NCBI GenBank assembly: GCA_963855995.1
Contig: OY979724.1
Location: forward strand, 8,441,032-8,505,031
DNA from: Muricea muricata
Lineage: Eukaryota; Cnidaria; Anthozoa; Malacalcyonacea; Plexauridae
Direction of reading: 5' to 3'
Length of the DNA stretch: 64,000 bases
A program made the translations under genes and the position numbers. Of this stretch, positions 1 to 11,012 are shown one piece after another (the stretch's first letter is position 1; the number at the start of each line of letters is the position of its first letter). A model generated the notes under the pieces. It ran no database searches. It was not told the DNA's origin and saw only the letters and a list, made by a program, of their open reading frames with translations.

Positions 1-223
1 ATGTGGTATAACTAGAAAATATTGTCAAACAAGTTTGTTCATTTTTATGCAAGATGCTATTTCTCAGATCACATGTAATATTTACTTGCAATTGTGTAGA
101 GACATAATTAACAGAAATTATTGCAGCTGTTAAAAGATTTTATATACTTCAGATACTTAAGTCTTTGAACTTCTAATAGTGAGCTAGCATATTAAAAACA
201 TGTCTGTACCAATTTAAAGATAA

Positions 224-395
224 TTATTGACTCTCGTCATCTGTTTCAATATCATCATAGCCAGTAAATGCATGATCAAGCTTAAAAGTGGAACGAATAG
301 CAGTATATGCACAAGAAGGCAATGGTATTCTTTTATCCCTTAACCGACCATGTACCATCCGTGTGAACTGTCTATATGCAACACCTCGAAGAAAC
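224..395 (-). CDS. P2X7 C-terminal-like protein, last exon
   Basis: Minus-strand exon from an acceptor (tatag before position 395) to a TAA stop at 224-226. It encodes the second half of the P2X7 intracellular (ballast-like) domain: the order YRQFTR, a hydrophobic/basic stretch, then LPSC and an IR-x-x-F pair is typical of that family. It joins exon 470-709 in frame (AG|G). The protein ends in an acidic tail. The domain occurs without the channel part in many cnidarian proteins; its role there is unknown to me. Confidence 0.75.
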
Positions 396-469
396 CTATA
401 TTAGAAAAATACATATCAATGTTACATAATAGTTACATCTTCAGCTAAAATGAATGGTAATAAGTCTAC

Positions 470-709
470 CTTTCTTTTGAAGCACTCTGTCTGTGACGCT
501 GACCATCTCGAGTTTTATAATTATCAGCCGCAATCTCTAACGACCACTTGTTGAGGCAAACAGCTGGAAAACCAGGGTGATCTGTTATACATTTCAGTGC
601 TCCTTTACCATCTTTACAATAAACTTCAATGAACTGTAAGCAATTTTCGATCTCCAGGCAACAACAGCATTCTTTGGCATTTTGCAACAATCCAGTGCTA
701 CCAGTGCAC
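470..709 (-). CDS. P2X7 C-terminal-like protein, middle exon
   Basis: Exon bounded by an acceptor (ccatag) and a donor (gtagac). It carries the cysteine-rich core of the P2X7 C-terminal domain: a run of four cysteines (CCCC-x-EI), then CITDHPGF and VCLN-x-W. These are the zinc/cysteine signatures of that fold (family knowledge). Both junctions keep frame with the flanking exons: TG|G upstream gives Trp and AG|G downstream gives Arg. No transmembrane segment of a P2X channel is seen, so this is a domain-only gene. Confidence 0.78.
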
Positions 710-905
710 CTATGGAACGAATATTGATGGTAGAATGAATTTTAAAAAACCCACTTTACTGTAATTATGAAATGTAAATGACAATGCTGTTTAATTGATA
801 AGGCAACTCTCAGCTCAGTTTGTTGAAAATTTAATTTGCGCATATGATTTAAAACACATACCAAGTGACGCGCATGGCAAAAAATAAAAATTGTACGAAA
901 ATTAC

Positions 906-1191
906 CATGATGTTACAGGTTTACTCTCTTTCCATCGAAGTTGTAATTCCTTAACTTTTTCAGCTTCCTCTTCCCGCCTCCGGTAATACTCTTGAAGCCA
1001 ATTTTCGTCAGCAATTGGCTCGTCTGAGTAAGCATCCATGTAATAGTTTTCGCCATCATGGCTACCTTGAGTGCCTTCATCGTGTGATTTTTCAATTAAA
1101 TTTCACTTTCGTACTGTTCATTTTCGATTTCAAGAGGCATGCTCGTAGAAGCCTTGCTATGTGTACTTGAGAATGAATTTGAGCAAGACAT
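906..1191 (-). CDS. P2X7 C-terminal-like protein, first coding exon (frameshift?)
   Basis: The 3' part (906-1039) reads from an ATG at 1037-1039 through an acidic/charged, likely helical segment to a phase-2 donor after 906 (gtaatt), joining the middle exon in frame. Upstream, a second open stretch starts with ATG at 1189-1191 and runs into a stop near 1095. The two stretches would be continuous if one base were missing in a short A-run near 1097-1100. So the gene either starts at 1039, or the longer start is broken by a one-base loss (pseudogenisation or a sequencing error). Confidence 0.6.
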
Positions 1192-1727
1192 TCCAACTTT
1201 TTTACGCAAAAATAGCTGATCTTTGAGCTTCGAGACTAATATTACTATGTAATTGTATATAAAGTCTACATAAACATGTTCCTGGGATCCAGTCTCCCAC
1301 AGGCGCGCACTTTTTCAACGAGCTGGCTTCTTTGAGCCCGGTTATCTCCGTAACTAAACGCTTAACGAAAAAACTAAATAATAACTTACTAACTAACTTT
1401 TTTAGTTCTATCTGAATCACCAATAACCCATTTTGGGTTTATAAGCACTTTAAGGTACAAATAAGTCAGACCACCCCACAGATCAGTCCAACTCAGTCCA
1501 GATTGTCTATAAACCAATCAAATGAGCAGATTCGAGACTGGGTCGGTCACCCGCTTCGGCGAGATTCTGGTGTTTCACCGCTGCTCTCGATAAGCATATC
1601 GCTTTCTCAAAACGAAGCACGAACACGTAACTGGACTACGATATGAAATTCATATTATAATCACATAAATTATTCTAATTTTGAAATAATAAATTACTAT
1701 TTCTTTGCAAAAAATACGTCAGTCAGG
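1192..1727. other. Gap without a recognised gene
   Basis: Upstream flank of the P2X7-like gene; it would hold that gene's promoter. No convincing TATA box, ORF or repeat terminus was recognised. The segmental duplication shared with the second half of the window begins at its right edge. Confidence 0.4.
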
Positions 1728-1959
1728 CTAATATTAACTGAAAATATGTGATGGGCAGTGAACCAAGTAATGCATCTTGGGTATTATGGATCGTCCAGGA
1801 TAAATATGGGAAAATTTCCAAAGGTATTCTTGGATCAATGCTTCGAAAACTCCAAGAAGTCAAGCGAAATCGTTAGGGAAAAAACAATATCAATGATCTC
1901 TAGCAAAAGCATGAAACATTGCCAATACTCATCATCTAATGGCATTTTTGAATTGAAAT

Positions 1960-3130
1960 TTTTGGAGCTTTCTTCGACGTTTTTGAGATCTGTTTGTAAA
2001 GCAAGTGCATCGGAGTATGAGTTGATTGTTTTAAAGGTTTTTGTATCATCAGCGAAGGTGGCAATGTTTCAATGTTTGATGTGCGCACGGCATTCGCTAG
2101 GTGATCTTCATAGAGCAGAAACAGTAACGGCCCAAGAATTGACCCTTGGGATACTCCTGATGTTACTGGGAGAGATTTCGATTTTGTTCCAAAGATTGTT
2201 GTCCGTTGACGTCTGTTGATGAGATAAGATCTGAACCATTCTAGAATGTTTCCTCCAAACCTAAACTGACGAAGACAGTGAAGCAGTTTAGCGTAACTTA
2301 CGTGACATAAAACCATTTTGACAATGATTTATTTGTTCATAGATATTTGATGTTGTTAAAAACACAGCGCTCGAGAGCTTTAGAAATGATTGATAACAAG
2401 AAGATGGGTCGGTAGTGTTCAACGTAGGATTTTTCGCCATGTGTGTGTACAGGAACAACGTTCCCAAGTTTCCATTCGTCAGGTAGCACTCCAATATTTA
2501 AAGGTTTGTTGAAAAGAACTCGAAGTGATTGTGCGATCTGCATAGCTGTTTCTTTCAGTAAGCGGACTGGAATACCGTCAGGTCCTTGTGATTTGTTGCT
2601 GTCTAGATTGTTTATTACATCTACGATTTCTTCCTCCAATAAAGTTACATTGTCAATTACGCAAACATCGTCTTGGGACAGATCACGTTACTCAACACTA
2701 CTGTCCTCGTCCTTCGTGAAGATGGACGCAAAATATTTATTAAACGCATTCACTATGTCAGTGTTGCCATCGAAATAAGTTCTTTCAGTCTCTATAATCT
2801 TCATTGAAACTTTACCTGGAACATTTGAGGCTTTAGATTTCAATTTAAAGTAGGACCAAAAGCGCTTTGGGTTGTTTTCTTGAGACGCACATATTCTGTT
2901 CATATATTCAAGGCGATTGTCACGTAACATACGTTTGATTCTAGAACGTAGATCTTTAATTTTGGTAATTAAATGTTCACTTTGAAATGTGGATTCCTTC
3001 ATTCCCTAATTCTCTTTCTTAAGGTATTTTTCTTCTTGATTAAATAGAGGATTGTATTGGTAACCCAAGGAAGCAATTTTCGTCCTTTCGCACGTTTCGT
3101 GGGCATAAAGTCATTTACCAGCTTTTTATT
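1960..3130 (-). pseudogene. Non-LTR retrotransposon reverse transcriptase relic (copy 1)
   Basis: Broken minus-strand frames encode LINE ORF2 fragments in order: the linker before RT (KRFWSYFK), RT blocks with an SQGPDGIP-like motif, EHYRPI, then SQGSILGPLLFLLY and the region of the F-A-D-D box. Several frameshifts separate the pieces, and the endonuclease domain and both ends are missing. The unit is duplicated at 36003-37030. In both copies the 3' side runs directly into a different, transposase-like segment, so the 3' end is lost. Confidence 0.75.
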
Positions 3131-3289
3131 TCCCACCAATCAGTTTATGCATTTTTCCATTTTCAAAGTCGCATTATTATATATTAGAACTTACGGATCG
3201 AAAGCTTTCCGATAGTAAACTTACGTGGTGTATCCACAAAATTATATTATAATTAGATATGGAAAGCTGGAACCGTCCGACCAGAAAGA

Positions 3290-4250
3290 CTAAGCACAGT
3301 AAGACGCCGTTGCCGATCGAGAGTTCATCGCGCAAATTTCGTTCGTAATTTGGACAAATATAGAAAAGAATTTAGTTTCAATACTGCTTTGCCTGTAGGC
3401 TACGCAGAATCTGTAAACCCCGTATTGCTAACACTGATCGCACCTCACAACCAAGTGAAAATCCCGTAGAATCATTAGATCAGTCAGGTGGCGAAAAACG
3501 ACCATGTGCTGAGCACCACACTGCGTCGGACATGGCGAGCAAACGACCTGGCACGAGCAGCTTGATTGGTCCCGAATTGGACCTTCAAGAAGACACGAGC
3601 AGTCATTTGTTCGATGATTAGTTGTTCTCACCGTTTGGAGGCTAGCGAAGAATTGAGCACCTTCCTAAACACTGCCAGCAAGCGCTTAAATAGATTTGAA
3701 CGACGAAGCTTGGTTAAAACTTTCCTTCGTCCAGATGTTGATTGCTTGAACACTCCATCGCTCGATTAGCATCTCAACCCATTTGTTCAAGCCCTTTGCA
3801 CCAGTTAAGCCATTAAATAAATTACATGATAAAGTCCTGGATATTCTTGGGCCTTTGTCCACCATTTACGAAAACCTTTTGTCCACGTTTCACACCATGG
3901 AAAGAGACGGTGTAATTGAGCCGGATAAAGAAAGTGTATCTATATTTATGACATGTATAAAGCACGCAATGCGCATGACGGGACGTTTCCACCCACATAG
4001 CTGGCAAACGCAGAGAACTAGTGCTCCAAAAGATCAACCCACCTTTGACATACTTGGCAAACGAAGAATTCACGGACACCGAGCGCCAATTATTTGGTCC
4101 AGCGTTTGAACCGCGTTTTAAAACCCGATCGGAAACAGCAGAGATCATTGGCAAAGCAAAAGTGGGCAAACCCTTTTTTCAAGGAGCGGCCACCCGGGGG
4201 TCCTTAAAACCTCGTGGAAGCTGGATGTCAAACACATTTCAGTCATTCTG
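3290..4250 (+). pseudogene. DIRS-like (tyrosine-recombinase) retroelement gag relic (copy 1)
   Basis: Several short plus-strand frames together read like the gag region of DIRS/tyrosine-recombinase retroelements: a serine/arginine-rich start, a KLHDKVLDILGPLS-type segment, then a frame-shifted KINPPLTYLANEEF and FGPAFEPR segment. The family call rests on remembered similarity to cnidarian elements and is moderate. Frames are broken by stops; no RT or recombinase part is present. The second copy is at 37200-38165. Confidence 0.42.
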
Positions 4251-4939
4251 AACCTATCGTCCAGCCCAGTTACTATAATTGTTATTGGCATTAAAACTAT
4301 TCAGTAGCCTATCTCAGCATAAAATAGGATACAGGAAACACCCCTCTCCAACAACAATCTTTGGAAAAACGCTAAATTGCCCTGACATTCTAAATTCTGA
4401 GGCTCAGGCTCTGGTGTACGTTTTAGAAACAAGAACATGCGTGTATGTTAACCTTGGGAACTTCTGCGAACTATGTATATACGTATATATTGAGTTACTT
4501 GTGATCTTTGGACGTTATTTATAGTTTAATTAGTTTATAAGTGCCCTTGAGAAAGGCTTGTCAGTATAACGATTTAATTTCTTGCTGTATTCGAAGTGCC
4601 CCAAAGACAGGGCGTCGCTAAGATATTTAAACAGGGGAGGAGCGTTAGCTTTATTTTTGCAGAAAAATTGGCGTGGGCGTATAGGGGTGACGCCTAAAAT
4701 AAAAAAAAGAAATGTGGAAACGCTTGCGTTATATACATCATTACATATGTCAATGGTTATATAAGATTAACATGCATTCAGTGTTGTGACTTACATTCCA
4801 TCGTGGCATTCCATCTTCACGAATTTAAACAAAACTTTAACAGTTTTAAATATTAAAATTGAATGTCTTTACTACTGTTAATAAGAAATGCGAACATGAC
4901 GCAATGACTTAATGAGCACTGATTCGTCGACTCTTAAGC

Positions 4940-6030
4940 TCAACCCATCTGGCAGAATCTGTTAAATCCTTCTCGCAGGACAACAACATCAGCGATTTTA
5001 AACGTGCATCTGTCATGGTCGTTCTCTACTTTGATTCTTTTAGGTCTGCTGATGTCCTCTCACCTTGTGCAGCTGTAAAAGGAGCGGTCATCAACAGTCG
5101 AAATGCTCTGTTCGTAAGTGGAAAGGCTGACTTACAAACTTCCGAAAGTTTAGCTACTCAAACCAGGAACTCGAGCTTTGTCTTCGTTAAGTCAACATAG
5201 CTGACAAAGTTATGAAATTCTGCCTGAAGTACAACAGAATGAACCGACATTTTCGATGGAAATAGCTTAACTAGCTCACTAATATCTTCTAGATTTAGCT
5301 GAGGTTTAACCGCTTGAAGACACTGGGTAAGGCTGTCTCCAATTGAACAACTTGCGTATCCAACACCTTGCATTCTCTCCAATAAAATTGAAAGATTGAG
5401 AGCTCTGCTTGGGTATTTGGGTTATCATCAATTCTTCTTGGTAGTCGTCTTACACGATGTTTACGGCTGAATTCAGCTTCAGGATTACCTCCCAATTTCT
5501 TGGCGAACACAATGCCAGCCTGAATCTCGTCATCCATTGCTTTCTCGTCGTCGTTAATTCTCTTCAGGCTCTCAGCAGTTGCCATAATGATGATTATTGC
5601 ATCAACAACATTCAGATTTTCAGCTTGTAGTGCTTCTGTTATTTGCTTGGACGTGATCATTATGTTCTTCATGGACATAATGGAGAGAACGAAATCCACT
5701 GATTCCATTTTATCGTGAAGATCCGTGGCACTTGCCTTTGTATTATTGTCCGATTAGCTGAAAGTTTTTATTGCTGCCAGGGTGTCTTTTACAGCGTCAT
5801 AGCTCATCCAGACTGCACGAATTGATTCTGCTCTTGCTATCCATCTAGTCTTCGACAGATTTCTTAACTTGAGCGAATTTTCTACCTTCTTGACACCTCT
5901 ATTCTTCATTTTCTTCCACGTTGACGCAGACATGTACGTGGTCTCTGGTGCGTGATTGCCCGTGTCACAGAAATTAAAATCTTTTAAAAATTTAATTGAA
6001 GTAAAGCTCGCTCTCTGGGCGCCCAAGTTT
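4940..6030 (-). pseudogene. hAT / ZMYM1-like transposase relic, C-terminal half (copy 1)
   Basis: Minus-strand frames read from about 6030 down to a stop at 4940-4942: a segment with TRWIARAESIRAVW, then ALQAENLNVVDA, RINDDEK, the arginine-rich joint HRVRRLPRR, FQFYWRE, and finally a hAT-dimerisation-like end with SELVKLFPSKMS and SAFPLMNRAFRLLMT. This order is that of ZMYM1/THAP-type hAT transposases. At least two frame breaks (near 5300 and 5750) and the missing N-terminal half make it inactive. Copy 2 is 38749-39840. Confidence 0.62.
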
Positions 6031-6293
6031 TACACATTTAGTTTTTCTAAACCAACTTACCTTCTAGTGTAAATTACTTCTAGAAATTTTTTTTCTTTTA
6101 AAAACTTTTTTGGGGTGTTAAGGCAAATTGAGCTTTACTTTAATTATTATTGTTATTGTGTAATTTTAATATAATTAATTTCAGAGTTTTGAGGGGGGTG
6201 CCTCGCATGGGCTTTCCTGTCCAGTTTTGTATTCTTCTTTTTTTGTATAATTTTATGTATATTTTGTTGCCCTTATTAATATTCCGAACAAAA

Positions 6294-6860
6294 TTATAAA
6301 CAATGAACAACAAACTCCGGTTTCAGCCCAAGCAGGATCCTGTCCATTTTCTCAGAATAAAGATCAGATAAAGCAGTACACAGCGTCTTTGCATATGCTA
6401 TATTCAAGGTGCGGGAATTCCTTATACCGGCTGGTGGTGAATTGCCGCTGTTTAGAATCTGGTATGCTGTCCTTTTGCGGAAACGTAGCAAGATTTGGTT
6501 GATGTGGACCTTTTTTATGAGGTATCTCTTCTGATTATCACTCAGTTTTGAACTTCTGAGACCTGGATCCCAATCTGGCAAGAGAAAACTTTGTTCTGTT
6601 TCTTGGTTTTCCTGCATATAACCAATCGCCTCTTCATACCGTGATAGAGCATTCTGACATTATAGTTGAAGGACAGCAGCGTGTTCCTTGATCGTTGCGG
6701 TCAGAAAATCGTTTGGGTTTGATTTCGCTTGACGTCTTCACTTGCAATGACAAGGCCAACGCTTTTTCTAAATCCTTGACCAGATGCTCAAGCGCACCAG
6801 CGCGAGAAAGCCAAGAATCACTGTTTGAAACGTCTTCCAAAGTCGCATCCTTTTTAATGA
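6294..6860 (-). pseudogene. Unrecognised minus-strand coding relic (copy 1)
   Basis: Two adjoining minus-strand frames (about 6840-6640 and 6617-6294) encode a hydrophilic, mostly helical protein with LEHLVKDLEKALALS and a C-terminal LLGLKPEFVV-type end. Copy 2 (40080-40660) is more continuous: its frames overlap across the break seen here, which suggests one original reading frame. I do not recognise the family. It lies directly upstream, on the same strand, of the hAT relic and may belong to the same element or be host-derived. Confidence 0.35.
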
Positions 6861-7140
6861 ATTTGGAATTAAGTCATTAAGTTAACACTTCAATTTTCAA
6901 ATACTTGTATAAAAGTAATTTGATCTACCTTACTCACATCCTTATTTGGAACAGATTCTACGTCAATGTGGGATGGAGCAGGCGCTTCTATTAAGTCTAT
7001 GATTATATCCTCTTGCATCTCTTCTTCCTTTCCAAAAGAACATTGAACTAAAGGCCTCGAAGATAAATTTAAGAGTGCAACAAAATTGGTATTTAAACAG
7101 CTATATACACTATGAAAGTTATAAAGACATTATGTAACCA

Positions 7141-7161
7141 CCACCCCCCCCCCCCCCCCCC
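7141..7161. repeat. Poly(C) tract
   Basis: A nearly pure C run. Such C/G runs recur in the window (13829, 14501, 18311, 19949, 26572, 26601, 62612, 63001), usually inside MITE-like sequence. Confidence 0.9.
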
Positions 7162-7299
7162 TTACCGACGGCCCTGATAAAAAAATGCGCATCATGCTGA
7201 GCATGGAAGATGCAGGAGTTTCTCTGCTCGTTGTAGTACTGGTGAGAAAGGAGGACACGAAACATCTTCTGGGGATAAATGCGAGAGAGATGACACTTC

Positions 7300-7855
7300 C
7301 GCCAAAAACAACAACAGCCGCAGTAATTCATGCCGTGTGAACGACAGACGACGAACTAACTCTGCCCCTTGTGGTAGCAACAGTGCAAGAGATTCGAAAA
7401 CAGAGAGTTGTTCCACGCACGTAAATGGCAAGAGAAAAATACACAAGAGTTCAACGGATGTAAAACGAAGCAAGGGGAAACGTGCTCGACCAGGATGGGG
7501 ATACACTAGTTCAAATTCGCAAACATCGCCGTCTGTAAATCTTCCAAGCTTGGAAAAGCTTTCCAGCTTTTCAATATTCATCGACTTGGACAACTGGGCC
7601 CGGTTTTCAACGGTTTTGTATCCCATCCCGAAAAATGTTTTTCTTTGGGGTTTTGACGGTGGTAATTATACCGGCAGGAGAAAAACCTCATTTTTTTCGC
7701 ACTCTTTTAGACGAGCAACATTTCTTCAAACATCTCAAGTGTGGCAGGGTGAAAAATGCGGCCGATTTTTCCCTTTTTGTTCACGGCGCCGGGCAGCGAG
7801 GTTGGATCTTCATACCCCATTTATAATATTGTCTGGTAAAAAGTTTTTGTGAACT
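7300..7855 (+). pseudogene. PIN-like (ZNF451-type) domain fragment (copy 1)
   Basis: Plus-strand frames contain FSIFIDLDNWAR, then after a frameshift KNAADFSLFVHGAG and, in a third frame, LDLHTPFIILSG. The order of an acidic strand (FIDLDNW), an ADF-x-L segment and an ILSG end recalls the PIN-like nuclease domain of ZNF451-type proteins (my recollection; moderate). The N-terminal part is Ser/Arg/Lys-rich. At least two frameshifts break the domain. Copy 2 is at 41480-41960. Confidence 0.38.
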
Positions 7856-8230
7856 AAAGAATCAGTTAAAGTAAGGTAAGGGTGTTCGTTACAGTAGAGA
7901 GAATCGATATACCGGATATATCCAACATGCCCCTATTTGTTTAGATGCCGGTTTGAAGATATTGAGAATACCGATATACCGTCATGCATTTGGCATTGTG
8001 CTGCCTGATACTGGACTTTACCTGTATTTCGAATCATCATTTACCAATAATCATGCATGTTTAGAAGCCAAAGCTACTGGGGCCAAAACAGCGAGAGCAA
8101 TAGCGATTTTTTGAGGAAATAAATTCAAAGAAAGGGACTGATATTGTCATTCAGCTTGAGCGTTTAGCGGCAGTGTTAGTAAAGTTGCAAGGTTGCTGGC
8201 GTTGCAACGTGACGTTTCTAAATGTTAAAC

Positions 8231-8934
8231 CACAGGCATCCCAGCAAATGGTGCGAGTCGCGCACGTTACGTCATTGCATACATTATTACATAAATATCC
8301 TAAGGCTGGCAACTCTTTCACCACATAAACTGACACACGTTTAGACTTTTGCTTCAAACAAACAAAATAACACAAGTTATCGCCAAAAAACTAGATACAC
8401 ATTACCTTGGATATCTATCTCTTCTATGTTTCGGAAATGCTCAAATTTGTTCAGTAAAATGTGTTTTTTGATCGAAATTTTCCGTGTAGATAGGCGGGAT
8501 GCTAATTGCCCCAAAAACGTCAGTATCGGAAACAACTTCGGCTAAGCAAGGCTAAGTTCCTATTGGCTGCTATTGAATTCGCGGTCTTCGGCGTTTCCAA
8601 GTTCTCATCAGCCAATAGCAGCCTGGCCTGCCTGGTCGTTGGCCCGCCAATCGACACGGAAAATTTCGATCAAAAAAACTTTTTATTGAACAAATTTAAG
8701 TACGTCCGAATCTTGTTTTTGTCTAAAAACTATCTAGAAATGTAGAGGAGATATCAAGGTAATGTGTATCTAGTTTTTTTGCGATAACTTGTGTTATTTT
8801 GTTTGTTTGAAGCAAAAGTCTAAACGTGTGTCAGTTTATGTGATGAAAGAGTTGCCAGCCTTAGAATATTTATATAATAATGTATGCAATGACGTAACGT
8901 GCGTGACTCACACTATTTGCTGGGATTGCTGTGG
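8231..8934. mobile_element. Long-inverted-repeat (foldback) hAT-like element
   Basis: Termini CACAGGCATCCCAGCAAAT and CACAGCAATCCCAGCAAAT (right end reverse-complemented) head two long inverted arms; roughly 250 bp on each side encode near-identical mirror peptides. The element is flanked by TGTTAAAC at 8223-8230 and 8935-8942, an 8-bp target-site duplication typical of hAT elements. In the partner duplication (near 42330) this insertion is absent and the target is uninterrupted, which is direct empty-site evidence. No transposase gene inside: non-autonomous. Confidence 0.88.
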
Positions 8935-8952
8935 TGTTAAACAAACGTTTTC

Positions 8953-9118
8953 AGGTGGCAAAACAGATTTTGCTAGCATTGATCATGCAAAAAACGGACG
9001 TTCCTAGACGGGAAAAAAACCAATTTTCGCGCGAAAACTGTAAACAATGTTTTCTCCCGGGAACGCCTGTTTTTGTATGATTAATGCTATTTTTGGGCTA
9101 GTAATGTTTGTTGCCACT
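8953..9118. repeat. Short palindromic MITE-like repeat
   Basis: Inverted ends: GTGGCAAAACAGATTTTGCTA at the left is mirrored by a TGTTTGTTGCCAC-type right end. A matching copy lies at about 42350-42515 in the partner duplication, so this insertion predates the duplication. Confidence 0.5.
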
Positions 9119-9776
9119 TAGAAACGTCTGTCAGTTTCGACACCTATTGTAATACCAACACAGGGTCTATTCAGAAAATTTAAAAGCTCCAATGTTTCTT
9201 CAGGTCTAGTGTGCCGTATTGAAAATTCCATAAAATATGCCCTGCCCCAACAACAAACGCGACAAGCCGACAACGACTTCCAAACGACTGAAACGGCGAT
9301 AATATTAAATAGCTTGAAAATAGGAACATTTCACATGTGTGACATTCAGGGGCGTAGCCAGCCCTAAACAATTGGGGGTGAAAGGGGGGGGAGTCGAATC
9401 CTCCGGTACACGCAGGTGTCACCAGAACAGCATTGTGGGTTTGCACTTTGAAGGAAATTTCTTCATTAGACCATCATTACGAGGGGAGGGGGCAGTATGA
9501 ATAGCATATCACAATATAAAATCTTTTCAAAGTTTCTTTCTCTTGTCCAATCCCACTCCCCGTATGGACACTCCTATATGCAAATATTGTAAACTGTGAT
9601 ACTCCGAACACAGTCACAGATTAATATATTTTTAAGATATATCTTTAATCCGTAATCTTCAATCACCTTGAGGCTTTACCACCGTGATGCTTTGCGTTGC
9701 GAAAGCGCGAGCCTAACCGCCCAGACTTGCCCATACTACAGAATGTAAAAGCTGTATTGCGTGTTTAGCTTGAAAA

Positions 9777-9904
9777 ATGGGCATCTCAATTGAGCAATAT
9801 CGACAGAGAATAGGATGTTTTGGAATACTTGGAAGTTTCAAAGGCATAAATTGTGAGAGAAACTTGGGAGAATCAAAGCTGAAAGACTTTTGTGCTGTTG
9901 TAAG
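9777..9904 (+). CDS. Gene A exon 1: N-terminal leader of 2A-REase-NACHT-LRR protein
   Basis: ATG at 9777-9779 opens 42 codons ending GTA AG before a donor gtgagc (phase 2). It starts MGISIEQYRQRIGCFG and ends KDFCAVV-R. The phase matches the 2A exon at 17421 exactly (AG|G = Arg). The exon is kept almost unchanged at 43261-43388 with the same start, length and donor position, while flanking sequence diverges, which supports a real coding exon. Upstream in-frame context suggests this ATG is the true start. The gene reads: leader - 2A - endonuclease-like - linkers - endonuclease-like - NACHT-LRR. Expression and splicing are inferred, not shown. Confidence 0.78.
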
Positions 9905-10810
9905 GTGAGCTATATAAAATGTTCTACGTAAGCAAATTAATAGACTATGAACCGAACTAACTTGGTTTAGCTGAATTTGTTACACTGTAAATTTGACCAA
10001 ATATCGTTTATTTATACACTGCCAAGATTGGTTATCATGTGTCCCAGGAATTTTAACTTTTAAGAGTTAAAACCCCTAACTACAAATGTTGTCGAACTTT
10101 TAACTGTTGTCAGGCTAGCTGAGCAATTTAACAATTCGCTAGGTGCTCAAATTGCTAGGGCGATAAAAACTAGTCTTCACTGGAAAGTTTCTAATGTGCG
10201 ATGATCCCAATCTATGATATTTCCCACAGGTTATATAATTATGTTTTCCTATATTTTGAGCATGTTTTGATCAAACTGTTTTACGCTATACATTTAAAGC
10301 ACAGACTGCAAACATTCTTATGTTGTGCATAGCAACGCTTGCCGTTGAATTTGAATAAAATTCAGATTTGTGGAAATATGCAAATTTATATGCAGTAGAA
10401 AACACAGATGTTTGTGAACAATGAAGCAACGAAACGAAATGAATGAAAGGACAAAGCGAAGAAATGTATTTCGTTGTTTTGTTTCACTGTTTTGCTTTGT
10501 CTTTTTGCTGTTTCATTGTTTAGATTTGTGCGGAAAACCCAACGATTATACCTGTTACTGCACCGGTCATATTACGTTATATTTTGTTACACATTTATCA
10601 ATTATATTTCGATCCCAGAAGCATAGATTATGCCAGAAGTTTCGATATAATAGTGGTTTATTCCACATCAAACGCTCTACACAGCTAATGAAGCAGAAAT
10701 ATCAAGTAGCCTCGACTTGAAAATCAGTTAACTCTTCATCATTTAAAGCGGGTAAAAAACTAAGAGCATTTTTGATTTAATTAAAAAGAAATTTGAAGAA
10801 TGCCCTATTT

Positions 10811-11012
10811 AAGAAATAGAAAACGAGTCGCGTGCGTTTATAGCGTGATAATGCACGCGGGAAATGTTAGGAGAATACGAGAGAAGTGTGTAAAACACGA
10901 GGCGTAGCCGAGTGTTTTACACGTTTCTCGAGTATTCTCCTAACATTTCCCAAGTGCATTATCACACCATAAAGGCACAAGACGAGTTTTTCTATTTCTT
11001 TTATAATATAAG
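10811..11012. repeat. Foldback element 1 (hairpin)
   Basis: Near-perfect inverted repeat with arms of about 80-95 nt around a small loop (GAGGCGTAGCCGA). Outer arm CGAGTCGCGTGCGTTTATAG pairs with its mirror near 10965-10990. It ends in TTATAATATAAG, shared with foldback element 2. Confidence 0.8.

Larger units (their letters stand above)
1728..9920. repeat. Segmental duplication, copy 1 (partner 35778-43405)
   Basis: The same series of fragments is found in the same order and orientation in the partner: LINE RT relic, DIRS-like gag relic, hAT/ZMYM1-like transposase relic, an unknown minus-strand ORF, a PIN-like fragment, repeats, then exon 1 of the 2A-NLR genes. Long stretches look close to identical, for example 5015-5750 against 38824-39530. 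The copies differ by separate insertions (8231-8934 only here; 42650-43109 only in the partner). The duplication therefore carried the 5' end of the NLR gene with about 8 kb of upstream DNA. Confidence 0.85.

Noticed and set aside
1758-2219. 153-codon plus-strand frame
   Set aside because: Antisense shadow of the minus-strand LINE RT and transposase-like relic.
7192-7626. 144-codon minus-strand frame opposite the PIN-like fragment
   Set aside because: Shadow of the plus-strand coding relic; Leu/Ser-rich without motif.
8151-9007. Two mirror-image peptides MCYFVCLKQKSKRVSVYV on opposite strands
   Set aside because: They are the two arms of the foldback element, not genes.
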